The notes beneath the pieces are model-generated. The model was not told the DNA's origin, did no database searches, and worked only from the letters and a program-made list of their open reading frames with translations. Both the position numbers and the translations under genes were made by a program. A stretch of DNA of 64,000 nucleotides from Pseudoalteromonas rubra (GTDB lineage: Bacteria > Pseudomonadota > Gammaproteobacteria > Enterobacterales > Alteromonadaceae): contig NZ_CP013611.1 of the NCBI RefSeq assembly GCF_001482385.1, positions 2,604,001 through 2,668,000 on the forward strand, written 5' to 3'. Positions 27,210 to 37,099 of this stretch are shown in pieces. Numbering within the stretch: the first letter of the stretch is position 1; each line of letters begins with the position of its first letter.

Positions 27210-28373
27210 ATGCCTGCTCGCCTCTGGCTAGTGAGCCTGTTCACTGTGCTGCTGAGCGCCTGTGCCAGCCCACAAAAACACCCTACAACACCGCCACCAC
27301 GACCGGACATGCCATTTAACCATGCCCTGTTTAACCCGGTTGCGGTACTCGATGAGCAGTCCATTTTTACCCTGCCGGAACAAGAGCAACAAGCCTTTCT
27401 GCGCTACTATCAAAAACATATTTTAGCGGGCATGCGCGGCGACCGGATCATTTTTGAATACCTGCACGATCAGCTGAACGAGTTCCACTATCGGGGCGAA
27501 ACTTACAGCGCCACCGAATCGTTACAATACGGTGGTGGCAACTGTATTTCACTCGCTGTACTGACTCAGGCCTACGCCTTTGTGGCAGGTATAGACACCC
27601 GATATCACAAAGTGGCTTCGGCCCCCGTGTATCAGCAAGTCGCCGATACCATACTGATCTCGTCACACTTTAAAACTAAGCTGCTGGCACCTGAGGAGCA
27701 GGAAGAGGAAGACTGGATCACACTGGTCCGCCCGGGCACCATCATCGACTACTTCCCGGCGCAGGATGCCATATTTGTCGCGTCAGCCCGGTACAAAGAT
27801 CTGGTCGCCAAGTTTTACGCTAACCTGGCCGTAAAAGCCATGCTGGCTGATGAGTTTGACCTCAGTGCCGCCAGAATTCTGCGCGCCCGCAGCTATGCCC
27901 CAGACGACCCGGAGCTGATCAATATCGCTGCCGTATTGCACCGTCGGGCCGGCGATCTGAAAGGCGCTGAAACCATTTATCAGTATGCCGACCAGCATCG
28001 TCTGACCAGTCATAACCTGCTGTCAAATTACCTGGTCTTAGCGAAAGCGCAGCAGGCAACGGCGCTGGCTGCACGCCTTGAGCAACAGCTCGAAGAGGAT
28101 GCCAAAACCCCGTTCGACTTTCTGATGAATGCGCGCAGTGCCATTGCCAAAGGCCAGCTGAAAAAAGCCTCCCGCATGCTGGTTAACGTGCTAAAAGAAA
28201 CCCCTTACCTGCCTGAGCCGTATTTTGAGCTGGCCAAGATCAGTTACCTGCAGGGCGACCATGATACAGCCCGTCAGCAGCTTGAGCTGGCAATTGAGAA
28301 AACCTCCGATCCGGAAAAAAGCCGGGTGTTCACCGCTAAACACAGCATGTTGCAGTCACTCACCGAGCAGTAA
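27210..28373 (+). CDS. Lipoprotein with transglutaminase-like and TPR regions
   Basis: 387 residues from the ATG at 27210, chosen because AAGGAG lies 7 nt before it. Two earlier in-frame ATGs are worse. Lipobox LLSAC (Cys18). The region 75-125 includes QYGGGNCISLAVLTQAYA, whose Cys112 matches the active-site cysteine region of transglutaminase-like proteins. From about 200 on, TPR-type helices follow (ANLAVKAMLADEFDLSAA, PEPYFELAKISYLQGDHD). Envelope-located; function unknown. It stands alone. Confidence 0.78.
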   Translation: MPARLWLVSLFTVLLSACASPQKHPTTPPPRPDMPFNHALFNPVAVLDEQSIFTLPEQEQQAFLRYYQKHILAGMRGDRIIFEYLHDQLNEFHYRGETYSATESLQYGGGNCISLAVLTQAYAFVAGIDTRYHKVASAPVYQQVADTILISSHFKTKLLAPEEQEEEDWITLVRPGTIIDYFPAQDAIFVASARYKDLVAKFYANLAVKAMLADEFDLSAARILRARSYAPDDPELINIAAVLHRRAGDLKGAETIYQYADQHRLTSHNLLSNYLVLAKAQQATALAARLEQQLEEDAKTPFDFLMNARSAIAKGQLKKASRMLVNVLKETPYLPEPYFELAKISYLQGDHDTARQQLELAIEKTSDPEKSRVFTAKHSMLQSLTEQ

Positions 28374-28874
28374 CAACAGCTGCGAGCTGGCTGCCTAGTT
28401 ACGTACGCAGCCACTCAGTGTCTTAGCCCGCTACGTGATGCCCAACCCTGAATGATGGCTCTGCCCGCGCTCAATTATTACCCCGTCATTACAGCCGCTT
28501 GGCCATGCAACAATGAACATGTAAAGCCCCCGTTAACAAAAATATCAAGCATGCTAAACCCAAGCCGGTGACACGTAATCGCTTCTAAAATAAAGGAAGA
28601 TCCTGGATATTTGCTGATTTTCTCTGAAAATCACACCTTTAGTCCACAAAACAGGAATAAATTACAGAGCGCAAACGGTAAAAATAAAAATTTTTTACCC
28701 AAAACACGCATAAATACAGCACTTAAATGAGGAGTGATGATTTACTTTATTAATTTTTTGTTATCACTTTCTTTACAAAAACTGATTTTGTGATTACCTT
28801 TGTACCTGTGCGAAATTTATTCAATAACTTTTTAATCTAAAAAATCATTCAACAACAAGTGAAAAGGAACAGCA
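28374..28874. other. Intergenic region upstream of the protease
   Basis: 500 bases without a gene. A 7-bp hairpin (28388-28413) follows the lipoprotein stop. The rest is AT-rich and must contain the protease promoter and a long leader. AAAAGGAACAGC precedes the protease ATG. Confidence 0.5.
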
Positions 28875-30707
28875 ATGAAACTAACCTATCTTGTCTCTGC
28901 GCTCGGCTTACTCTCAACCGCAGCACTGGCTCAAAACACTGCGCCACTGACAGAAGCACAAATGATGCAATACACCAGTAAGGCCAGCAAAGCCATCATT
29001 GGTGCCCGTGCCGATGCCAACATTTCGCTCGGTCAGGAGTTTGCGACACTCAGCAGCACAGGCAGCACAGTGATCACACGCACCATCACCCACCCTGATG
29101 CCAGCTACATCAAACTACACTTTAAAAATGTGAACCTGGCCAATGGCGGCAAGCTGGTTGTACGCTCAGCAGATGGCAGCGAACGCTACGAGTACACTGA
29201 AGCGAATATGCATGCAGCAACTGTTAACAGCAAACTGGGAGACGACGGCGTAACGAGCTTCTCAGCCATGTCTATCTCTGCTGAAACGGCAATCGTTGAA
29301 TATACACCGGGTAGCGCGTCTGACTCAGGCCAAATTTCAACTCAGGCAATCACACCAGCAGTGATTGATTTCTACGACCACGGCACAGAAAACACGCCGA
29401 TGATGGAAGCCATGAACGCATCAACCGACGTGGGTATTGAGTCAACGTGTGGCGTTAATGAGCGTCGTGACGTACAGTGCTGGGCAAATTCAAACTCCAC
29501 TGAATTTGAGCGTTCACGCCCGGTTGCTCGCCTGCTGATGAACGGTAGCGGCCTGTGTACTGGTTGGCGTGTTGGCCCGGACAACCGTATGTTCACCAAC
29601 GAGCACTGTGTGGGTTCTGCGTCTGAGTTGGCCAACACAGAAGTATGGTTCAACTACCAGCACACCAGCTGTAATGGCTCAAACCTTGAAACTGTGGTGA
29701 AAGTCACAGGTAAAGACTTCCTGTCTTCTGACTACACACTGGACTACACCCTGTTCACCATCAACGAGTTCAACAAAGCGGCGCCATTTGGCTACTTTGG
29801 TCTGGATGTTCGCGATGCGACACAAGGCGAGCGCATCTATATTCCACAGCACGGTTCAGGTAACCCGAAAGAGCTGGCCATTGAGTCAGATCAGAACAGC
29901 AGCGGCAACTGTGAAGCTGACGTCGTAACAGCCAATGGCCGTGGAACTGGCACAGACATGGGCTACTACTGTGACACCATTGGCGGTTCTTCTGGCTCAC
30001 CGGTTCTGGCGGCATCAAGCAACAAGGTTATTGCACTGCACCACTTTGGTGGCTGTACCAACCAGGGTGTGAAGATCAGCAAGATCTGGCCTGAAGTATC
30101 GAGCCACTTCAATGGTATTCCGGATGGCGACAACAACAGCGATCCAATGCCAACAGCCGACTTTACTGCCAACTGTACAGAACTGGCATGTAGCTTTGAC
30201 GGCAGCGCGTCTAGCTCACCGAATGGCGCTATCTCTCAGTACGAGTGGAACTATGGTGACAACGCAACAGGCTTTGGTGCATCTGTAAGCCACACTTATG
30301 CCGCTGGCGGTAACTACACAGTGTCACTGACTGTGACAGACAGCACAGGTGCAACTGCGACAACTTCGAAGCAAGTGCCTGTTTATGGCCCAGGTGGTGA
30401 AGATCAGCTGCAAAAAGGCGTAGCAAGAACTGGCCTGTCAGCTGCACGTGGCGAGATGACTTACTTCTACTTTGATGTGCCAGCGGGCGCGACCAACATC
30501 ACCTTTGATATCTCAGGTGGCAGCGGTGATGCTGACTTGTACGTACGTAAAGATGCACAACCCACTACCAGCATTTATGATTGTCGTCCGTACCGTTGGG
30601 GTAACACCGAAAACTGTACACGCAACGATGGTGCCGGTCGTTACTGGGTCGGTATTCGTGCCTACAACGCATACTCAGGTCTGAGCCTGGTTGCGGATTA
30701 CCAGTAA
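28875..30707 (+). CDS. Secreted trypsin-like serine protease with PKD and PPC domains
   Basis: 610 residues. Signal peptide with AALA-Q cleavage after residue 19. A propeptide-like region leads to the catalytic domain (about 190-410), which resembles lysyl endopeptidase-type S1 proteases: His244 in NEHCVGS, Asp290 in LDYTLF and Ser375 in GGSSGSPV, with several cysteine pairs. A PKD domain (about 425-505, NYGDNATGFGASVSHTY) follows, then a bacterial pre-peptidase C-terminal (PPC) domain (515-610, SGGSGDADLYVR) that is often removed after secretion. Expected to be exported by type II secretion (inference). It has its own terminator. Confidence 0.92.
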   Translation: MKLTYLVSALGLLSTAALAQNTAPLTEAQMMQYTSKASKAIIGARADANISLGQEFATLSSTGSTVITRTITHPDASYIKLHFKNVNLANGGKLVVRSADGSERYEYTEANMHAATVNSKLGDDGVTSFSAMSISAETAIVEYTPGSASDSGQISTQAITPAVIDFYDHGTENTPMMEAMNASTDVGIESTCGVNERRDVQCWANSNSTEFERSRPVARLLMNGSGLCTGWRVGPDNRMFTNEHCVGSASELANTEVWFNYQHTSCNGSNLETVVKVTGKDFLSSDYTLDYTLFTINEFNKAAPFGYFGLDVRDATQGERIYIPQHGSGNPKELAIESDQNSSGNCEADVVTANGRGTGTDMGYYCDTIGGSSGSPVLAASSNKVIALHHFGGCTNQGVKISKIWPEVSSHFNGIPDGDNNSDPMPTADFTANCTELACSFDGSASSSPNGAISQYEWNYGDNATGFGASVSHTYAAGGNYTVSLTVTDSTGATATTSKQVPVYGPGGEDQLQKGVARTGLSAARGEMTYFYFDVPAGATNITFDISGGSGDADLYVRKDAQPTTSIYDCRPYRWGNTENCTRNDGAGRYWVGIRAYNAYSGLSLVADYQ

Positions 30708-30730
30708 TACTGAATTAAATTTTTCTCCCT

Positions 30731-30757
30731 AAAAAGGCAGCACTCGCTGCCTTTTTA
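30731..30757. terminator. Bidirectional terminator
   Basis: AAAAAGGCAGC-ACTC-GCTGCCTTTTT between the convergent protease and surface-protein genes. Confidence 0.88.
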
Positions 30758-30769
30758 TTTATCTGCCCC

Positions 30770-33628
30770 TTACAGCGCATACCACAGCCCCAGCCAGGCC
30801 CGCAGTGAATCCTCCGCCAGATCACTTTCCACCCGGGCAACACCCAGATCAAAATGCAGATCAGTCATCCCGGCAGGCGCAAACCAGTTTGCCCATCCAA
30901 GCACTTGCTGGCTCAGGTCAACTTGCCACTTCACCCCATAGCTTTTCGCGATCCGCAGGCCATCAAGGTGGTGATGTTTAATAAAGAGTCTGGGCTGGCC
31001 CAGTGACCAGCTGGATGCCAGTTCATAGCCGTAATAATGCCGGCCGGTAGCAAACTGAAAAGGCAGCTCGGGGCTGAGCACCAGATCGCTGCGGGTGCGG
31101 CCACTGAGGATATTGTTATCAAACCCGCCCAGACGCAGCAATTGAGCGTCGCGATACTGAGACTGCACACCCGCAAACCAGGGCCAGTCCCACACCTTGC
31201 CATATCCCTGCCAGTCATAACCGTGTCCCTGGCTGTCACCTCTCAATATGGCTGCTTTAAGACGATAGCCCAGGGCAGAATCCTGTTGGTAGTATTGCCA
31301 GCCATGCTCCAGCCCGGTCCACTGCGTGGTCATGGCCTCATCGCCTTCATCATCATAGTGGGTAACCGCAGCAAAAGGCGCAACAGACAAAGTATCAAAA
31401 CGCCACTCATAACTCACACTGGTGCTCAGTCCTGTACCATGCAACCTGACCGGCTGTGCCTCAGCATGCTGGTGACGGCTGTCTAAGCGGTAGTTGCTCA
31501 GGTGGGCATCAAAACGCCAGTCTCCCCAGCGGTAGCGCAGCGCGGCAAAACTGCCATCCAGTACATTGTCGCTGCTCTGTGTCAGTCCCAGTTGCCAAGA
31601 TAATTGCTGCAGCAGATCACTGCCTTTGACGCCCACGCTCAGCAATTCGCTGGCAGCAGTGCTGGCCTGCGCCGATAATGCCACGGACGCATTTTGCTTC
31701 AGCCACTGGTAATCACTGTGGGTAATAGTCTGCTCCTCAGCGTCATAAATCTGAGCTTCAGGCAATACTACGGTATCGGTTTTACCCAGTGGTACCGCGA
31801 AATCCTCACTGAGGGCCGTGACGGGTTGTTCCGCGATCTGGCTATCCAGCGCATGCAATCGCGTGCCCTGTGGCGTGGTTTGAGCATATAACAGCGGCTG
31901 ATCCGCCCGAGGCACCAGTTGTTCAAAAACCGCTTGTCCGGTGGTGATCAGATACAGGCTGTTTTGCTTGATATCGTAACGATACACACCCAGCTGGCCA
32001 TTCAGACCCGCAATAAAATAAAGCCCTTGCCCGTCTGCTTGCCAGCTGGGTGCTGTCAGGTATTGATATCCCTGCGGCATAGGGACACCGCGCACTGTGC
32101 CGGATTGCAAGTCTTGTATATACAATTTCCAGTTGCCGTTCAGCGCGGTTTTCAGGTAGGCCAGCTGACGTTTATCAGAGGCAAGCTGCGGGTAATCGTA
32201 TACCGTGCCGAGGTTGCGCGCCGACAGTGGCGTGACCGTGTTGCTGCTGATCTCGACCCGCACCAATTCTGAAAATCCACTACGTACCTGCTCTGCAAAT
32301 AGCGTATCTGCGTCCAGCAAGGTGAAACGGCGGATCCCCAGCGACTGAGTTAATCGTGTCACCTCACCGCTGGGAATATGCCAGCGATACAGATCGTTGA
32401 CCCGGTTGCCCCGCGTCTCATCAACGCGCGCGCGGGCAACAAAATACAGCGTTTCCTGATCCAGCCACTGCGGATATTGTATGCCTGCAAAATCACTCGC
32501 TGCCAGCTCAGCCACCTGCTCACGCTTAAACACGGCCGGGGACTTATCTGCAATGTCTGTGGGGTCCGCAGCCAGAATAGCCTGCTGTGCTTTGTCGAAG
32601 GCTTGTTTGGCCTCAATATTGTCTTCGGTTTTATACACTCTAAGCCAGCGCTCTCCGTCACGGCTGCGCTCAGTCAGCGCAATTTGCAAGCCATCCGGGG
32701 ACAACACAGGATCGCTCGCCGCATAGTCAAACTCCTGCCATAATGGGCTGTTCAGCGTATCCAGGTCACGCTCTTGAGTCATCGCAAAGTAGGTGTATTC
32801 CGCGATAAAGCGACGATACAGCTGTGGCGCGCTCTGTCCGAATGCCCCTTCAAAGGCGCTGGCAAAGCTGCGTTTGTGTACGCCATGAACGCGCGTCCAG
32901 ACAGCATCCAGCGTCTCTTTCCCATGCTTGTCCTCGAGCCAGGCCAAAAATCTCACCCCCAGCAAATACGCCATCGCACTGGAGCGGTAACTGCCATCGC
33001 CATTGCTCAACGCCCCGTAAGACAATAAAGCCCCCTGGCGGGCAAACGCACGTAGCAAGGCTTCGCTGTAATTATCGTAAAGGCGGCCACGGCCCGTCAT
33101 CCGTGACTCCAGCAAGGTGGCATACCCTTCTGAAACCCAGCGGGGTAATACCGCACTGGAAAGATCATAAATATCAAACCAATCACGCAGATGCTGACGC
33201 CACACACTGCGGCTGGGTTGAGATAAATGGACCAGGTGAATGTATTCATGCAGGATCAATAATTGCTGCCAGCCCGGGCTATTGGCAATCACAGAGTCTG
33301 ACTGTGGCGGCGTGGTAAACAGCGCCATCAGCGGGGTGCCGGTGCTGGGTAATGCAAAGCCATTTGCGCCATTGATGGGATCAAACACCACCACATCGGC
33401 AATGCTATCCAGAGCCCGACCCTGTTGCTGTAACACCAGATCCCTGACCAGCTCCAGCTCAACGGCTGCGGATCGCGCCCAGGCCTGCTGGGTCGGTGTG
33501 TAGTGTACTCTGAAGTGCTCGGTATGAAGGGTCTGCCAGTCATTGGCGCGAGCCTGAGTGCTCACAATAAATAGCAGGCATGCAGCGCACACCGCTGCAA
33601 AAGAAGTTCTCATCAATTGCACAACCAT
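30770..33628 (-). CDS. Exported HExxH metallopeptidase-like / beta-propeller / barrel protein
   Basis: 952 residues from the ATG at 33628 (GAGG 6 nt upstream). Signal peptide ends near STQARA. An N-terminal peptidase-MA-like domain has ILHEYIHLVH (zinc-binding HExxH about 127-131) and the downstream glutamate in RWVSEGYATLLES (about 167), the gluzincin arrangement. The middle (about 300-640) has TolB/PD40-type propeller repeats, for example YAASDPVLSPDGLQIALTE and PQLASDKRQLAYLKT. The last 270 residues alternate aromatic beta-strands and look like an outer-membrane barrel. I infer a surface-exposed peptidase or peptide-binding protein. No partner gene adjoins. Confidence 0.8.
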   Translation of the reverse strand: MVVQLMRTSFAAVCAACLLFIVSTQARANDWQTLHTEHFRVHYTPTQQAWARSAAVELELVRDLVLQQQGRALDSIADVVVFDPINGANGFALPSTGTPLMALFTTPPQSDSVIANSPGWQQLLILHEYIHLVHLSQPSRSVWRQHLRDWFDIYDLSSAVLPRWVSEGYATLLESRMTGRGRLYDNYSEALLRAFARQGALLSYGALSNGDGSYRSSAMAYLLGVRFLAWLEDKHGKETLDAVWTRVHGVHKRSFASAFEGAFGQSAPQLYRRFIAEYTYFAMTQERDLDTLNSPLWQEFDYAASDPVLSPDGLQIALTERSRDGERWLRVYKTEDNIEAKQAFDKAQQAILAADPTDIADKSPAVFKREQVAELAASDFAGIQYPQWLDQETLYFVARARVDETRGNRVNDLYRWHIPSGEVTRLTQSLGIRRFTLLDADTLFAEQVRSGFSELVRVEISSNTVTPLSARNLGTVYDYPQLASDKRQLAYLKTALNGNWKLYIQDLQSGTVRGVPMPQGYQYLTAPSWQADGQGLYFIAGLNGQLGVYRYDIKQNSLYLITTGQAVFEQLVPRADQPLLYAQTTPQGTRLHALDSQIAEQPVTALSEDFAVPLGKTDTVVLPEAQIYDAEEQTITHSDYQWLKQNASVALSAQASTAASELLSVGVKGSDLLQQLSWQLGLTQSSDNVLDGSFAALRYRWGDWRFDAHLSNYRLDSRHQHAEAQPVRLHGTGLSTSVSYEWRFDTLSVAPFAAVTHYDDEGDEAMTTQWTGLEHGWQYYQQDSALGYRLKAAILRGDSQGHGYDWQGYGKVWDWPWFAGVQSQYRDAQLLRLGGFDNNILSGRTRSDLVLSPELPFQFATGRHYYGYELASSWSLGQPRLFIKHHHLDGLRIAKSYGVKWQVDLSQQVLGWANWFAPAGMTDLHFDLGVARVESDLAEDSLRAWLGLWYAL

Positions 33629-33732
33629 GCTCATCCTCGATGATGTGATCCAAAGTTGCGCTTAGTATGGCAAAAAATGTGCTTAAGAATCAGTAGGTAT
33701 TTATCTTTTGAAACACTTTAACCCAGCGCAGC

Positions 33733-34047
33733 TCAGGCATCGCTGTGCTGATCAAGTGAACTGACCATATGCAAAATGCCACCGGCGACGATAAACACCG
33801 CAAAGGCTGCGGCAAAACTCAGCCCGGCGTACACTTTTGCCAGTGCCAGAATGCCTGCACTACTCCAGGCAAGCAATCCTCTGAGTCTGGCCGTCATTAA
33901 ACGCGCTAACCTGAGTTGGCTGACGCACGCAGCCGCGACAATAAATACGATTAAAGGGGTTAAAACCAACATAGACCACTCCCGGATCAGGGTTTGCTGG
34001 CATGATAATACGACGGCAGCATAGGTTAAGATCAGTATGAGGGTCAT
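33733..34047 (-). CDS. Small membrane protein behind a perfect Fur box
   Basis: 104 residues from the ATG at 34047 (an upstream in-frame TTG is less likely). Three hydrophobic segments: MTLILILTYAAVVLS, LVLTPLIVFIVAAACV and AGLSFAAAFAVFIVAGGIL. The perfect Fur box at 34058-34072 lies only 11 nt upstream. No family recognised; a role in iron physiology is inferred from the operator alone. Confidence 0.6.
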   Translation of the reverse strand: MTLILILTYAAVVLSCQQTLIREWSMLVLTPLIVFIVAAACVSQLRLARLMTARLRGLLAWSSAGILALAKVYAGLSFAAAFAVFIVAGGILHMVSSLDQHSDA

Positions 34048-34057
34048 TATACGCAAA

Positions 34058-34072
34058 TGATAATTATTATCA
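34058..34072. promoter_or_regulatory. Perfect Fur box
   Basis: TGATAATTATTATCA matches the 7-1-7 consensus at all 14 defined positions. It lies just before the small membrane protein gene and contains the stop codon of the histidine kinase gene. Confidence 0.8.
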
Positions 34073-35365
34073 ACTGGGGAGTGTTATCTTAATGACCGCA
34101 CCTACTCGCTCACCTCGCTGCTCGTTGTTAACCTCAAACTGGCCCTCATGACATTCAATCACGTGCTGACTGAAGGTCAGCCCAATGCCCTGCCCCTCGG
34201 TCTTGGTGGAATAAAACGGCGTCAGGACATTGTCGAGATTGGCAAATCCGCCCCCTTCATCTGCCACCTCTATCACCACGGCTGGGCTGAGGTAATAGCT
34301 ACGTATCAGCACCTGGTGGCCAGCTGGTGTGGCAGTTTGATTGGCTTCGATGGCATTTTTAACCAGGTTGATCAGGACCTGCTCAAGTAACTGCGGATCG
34401 CAATGACACTGATGCGCCTGGCAATCCAGTGCTATACGCTGTGTCGGGTGCTGTGATGCAAATAAGTCCTGTACTGACGCAAACAACGGGTGGAGCTGTA
34501 CCTGCTGAAGCTGGGGCTCAATGACTTTACTGATCTCACCATAACGGGCCACAAAGTGCTGCAAATGCTGACAACGCTGCTCAATGACCGACAGTGCCTG
34601 CTGCTCTCTGGCTGAGGTTGCACGCTCCGCAAGGCTTTGCGCCAATGAACTCACCGGGGTCAGCGAGTTACGTATTTCATGACTGATCACCCGGATCAAT
34701 TGCTGCCAGGCAGCCAGCTCTTTTTGCCTCAGCGCTTTGGTAATATCCAGCGCGACCAGTAAACTGTGGCGCTTGCCTTGCTCATAGAAATAGCTGCTGT
34801 GCAGCTGCCAGCGAGCCCCCTGGGTGTGACTGACAAATTGCCAGCCCTGCTGCGCCTCTTCCAGCCCCAGAGACAAGGCCGTTGCCCCTTTATAATGCTG
34901 CCAGGGTTGTCTATACAAGGATTCAAAAGCTTGATTTGCATAGCTTAATCGTGATTCTTCGGTAAAAACCAAGATCGGGGCATTGAGCTTGTCAATCAGC
35001 TGATAAATAACAAAGATCTGTGAGTTATAACGCGATTTTTGATGATGTAACTGCTCGCCCAGCGCTATCAACTGCTGTTCAAATGCCGCCACGTGGCCAG
35101 AGCGAAAATGGGGCCGGATCTGTTGACTGAAGTCCGCCTGTTGCATGGCCTCAAGCTGCCAGTGTGCACGTGAAAAAATACCCTCCAGCTGTGCCAGACG
35201 ATGCGTGTGCAGACGCCACAACCCTCCGCTGACGCCACCCGCTATGAGCACAACCTGCCACCATGGCAACGCCTGCTGCCATAATAAGTATGACAACAGA
35301 GCCACCACGACGAGTCCCAGTAAAGCCAGATGCGCATGCAGAGCGCGCTCGAAGTTAGCTTTCAC
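34070..35365 (-). CDS. Sensor histidine kinase, NtrB-like class
   Basis: 431 residues. Two membrane helices (about 12-30 and 36-50), a juxtamembrane helix, a PAS-like domain (about 120-210, ITKALRQKELAAWQQL linker), the H-box VISHEIRNSLTP with His229, and an ATPase domain with N-box LVKNAIEANQ, ADEGGGF and GQGIGLTFSQH. It starts inside the end of the response-regulator gene (11-base overlap), so the pair is co-expressed. No large periplasmic sensor domain, which suggests it senses a membrane or cytoplasmic cue. Confidence 0.9.
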   Translation of the reverse strand: MKANFERALHAHLALLGLVVVALLSYLLWQQALPWWQVVLIAGGVSGGLWRLHTHRLAQLEGIFSRAHWQLEAMQQADFSQQIRPHFRSGHVAAFEQQLIALGEQLHHQKSRYNSQIFVIYQLIDKLNAPILVFTEESRLSYANQAFESLYRQPWQHYKGATALSLGLEEAQQGWQFVSHTQGARWQLHSSYFYEQGKRHSLLVALDITKALRQKELAAWQQLIRVISHEIRNSLTPVSSLAQSLAERATSAREQQALSVIEQRCQHLQHFVARYGEISKVIEPQLQQVQLHPLFASVQDLFASQHPTQRIALDCQAHQCHCDPQLLEQVLINLVKNAIEANQTATPAGHQVLIRSYYLSPAVVIEVADEGGGFANLDNVLTPFYSTKTEGQGIGLTFSQHVIECHEGQFEVNNEQRGERVGAVIKITLPS

Positions 35366-36719
35366 TGCGCAACCCGTATTTATCCAGTCGGCGATATAAA
35401 GAGGACTTTGTCAGCCCAAGCGCCTGGGCTGCTTTACTGACCTGCCCCTGATGCAGTGCCAGGGTCTGTTCTATCAGGGTTTTCTCGACCTCCGCCAACG
35501 TCCTGCCCGACGATTGTGCCACATCAGTATGCAGCGGCTCTGGTTCAGGACTGGACAAGCGCAGCTGACAGTCCACAGCACCGATCTGCGCCCCTTCACT
35601 AAGTAGTAAGGCCCGCTCCATCACATGGCTGAGCTCACGAATATTACCGGGCCAGCGGTAGGCCAGTAATGCAGCCTGTGCCTCGCTATCCAGTGCTTTA
35701 GTGTCGAGGTTGTAACGTGCCGCATGGCGCGCAAGTAGGTAATTGGCCAGTGGCACTATGTCATCCAGCCGTGCACGCAGCGGCGGAAGCTCAAAGGTAA
35801 AGGTATTGATGCGATACAACAGATCGCTGCGAAAATGCCCGGCTACCACGTCTTTTTCCAGATCACTATTGGTGGCGCAGATCAGACGAATGTCAGCACG
35901 CTCTGTGCGACTGCTACCGACCCGCTCATATTCTCCACTTTCCAGCACCCGAAGTAACTTGGCTTGTTGAGTCAGCGGAATAGTCGCAACCTCATCAAGG
36001 AACAGGGTCCCGCCATCAGCCAGTTCAAAACGCCCGCTACGCTGTGATTTAGCATCAGTGAATGCCCCTTTGGTGTGCCCGAACATTTCACTTTCAAACA
36101 GACTCTCGGGAATGGCGCCCATATTCACACTGATCAAAGGGCCACCACGGCGTGCCGACTGACTGTGCAGCGCGTCAACCAGGTAACTTTTGCCACACCC
36201 ACTTTCTCCACACAGCAATACACTGGCATCAGTGGCTGCGATCCGCGCCAATTTCCTGAACAAGGTTTTCATGGCCTCTGAGCGCCACGTATAAGCGGGT
36301 AATGTCACCTCAGTATCTGCCGTCACACTTTGCTGTGTTTGTAGCGCGCTGAGCTTACTTTGCTTACGGATGGCATCCAGCAATTGCAGGTTTTGCCAGG
36401 GCTTTTCGATAAAGTCTGCGGCGCCCAGGCGCATCGCCTCCACGGCCAGTGCCACACTGCCCCAGCCGGTCAAACAGATCACCGCAGGTGCACCATCCAA
36501 CGACTTTAACCACCTCAAAAATGCCAGTCCTTCCTGTCCGGATGTGGTATCGCGGGTAAAATTCATATCGAGCAGGATCAGCTCTATCTGCTTACAACTC
36601 AAAAACTGCTTGGCCACTTCCGGATGTTCTGCTTCAAACACCTCAAAACCATGATCTTCAAGCAAAAATGCCGCGCTTAAGCGCACCTCCGGATTATCAT
36701 CCACAATGAGTACTGCCAT
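35355..36719 (-). CDS. Sigma54-dependent response regulator (NtrC family)
   Basis: 454 residues from the ATG at 36719 (AGGGA upstream; an extra 28 codons of open frame upstream are not credible). Receiver domain 1-120 with Asp51 in LLDMNF. AAA+ domain with Walker A GESGCGKS (171-178) and the sigma54-contact loop GAFTDA (219-224). C-terminal Fis-type HTH ([20 protein letters not shown]). All motifs are intact, so it should activate sigma54 promoters when phosphorylated by the coupled kinase. The one good sigma54 promoter found in this window is that of the ABC efflux operon at 24331-24347. Confidence 0.93.
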   Translation of the reverse strand: MAVLIVDDNPEVRLSAAFLLEDHGFEVFEAEHPEVAKQFLSCKQIELILLDMNFTRDTTSGQEGLAFLRWLKSLDGAPAVICLTGWGSVALAVEAMRLGAADFIEKPWQNLQLLDAIRKQSKLSALQTQQSVTADTEVTLPAYTWRSEAMKTLFRKLARIAATDASVLLCGESGCGKSYLVDALHSQSARRGGPLISVNMGAIPESLFESEMFGHTKGAFTDAKSQRSGRFELADGGTLFLDEVATIPLTQQAKLLRVLESGEYERVGSSRTERADIRLICATNSDLEKDVVAGHFRSDLLYRINTFTFELPPLRARLDDIVPLANYLLARHAARYNLDTKALDSEAQAALLAYRWPGNIRELSHVMERALLLSEGAQIGAVDCQLRLSSPEPEPLHTDVAQSSGRTLAEVEKTLIEQTLALHQGQVSKAAQALGLTKSSLYRRLDKYGLRSES

Positions 36720-37099
36720 TGTATTCCCTGTCCGATTATAATTGCGTTCAGAATACGGGAAATTGACTGAGACGAAAAGCGTCCGACAGGCGGTTGTGTC
36801 CATGCCGCAGGCACAGCATTATGAGAAGTGACCTGCTCACAGGCTAAGTAGCCTAGTAGTTCCCGTGTCGAGCACGGGATGACGGGGTGTAAAACAGTGA
36901 ACAGTGCAGCGCGCTAAAGTGGTACCCAAGCAAACATGGCTTGGTGTACAGCTACAAGTGGGCACACTTCCATATGGAAGGCACCCAGTTACTAAAGTGA
37001 ATAGTGCCTGGATCTTTAAAACGGCTCATTTCACCTTGCGCAAAGGCCGCGCTAAAGCACGACTATGCACGATAGCTGCGAAGCGTTGCTTCGGTCTTA
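36720..37099. other. Intergenic region rich in palindromes
   Basis: About 380 bases. Small dyads: AGGCT-AAGT-AGCCT (36841-36854), TCCCGTG-TCGAG-CACGGGA (36861-36879), CCAAGC-AAACATG-GCTTGG (36926-36944), the 14-bp palindrome CTTCCATATGGAAG (36967-36980) and GAAGC-GTT-GCTTC (37080-37092). The CCCGTG..CACGGGATGAC unit resembles dispersed REP-like repeats of other bacteria. No gene seen; an open frame here lacks a ribosome site. Confidence 0.5.
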
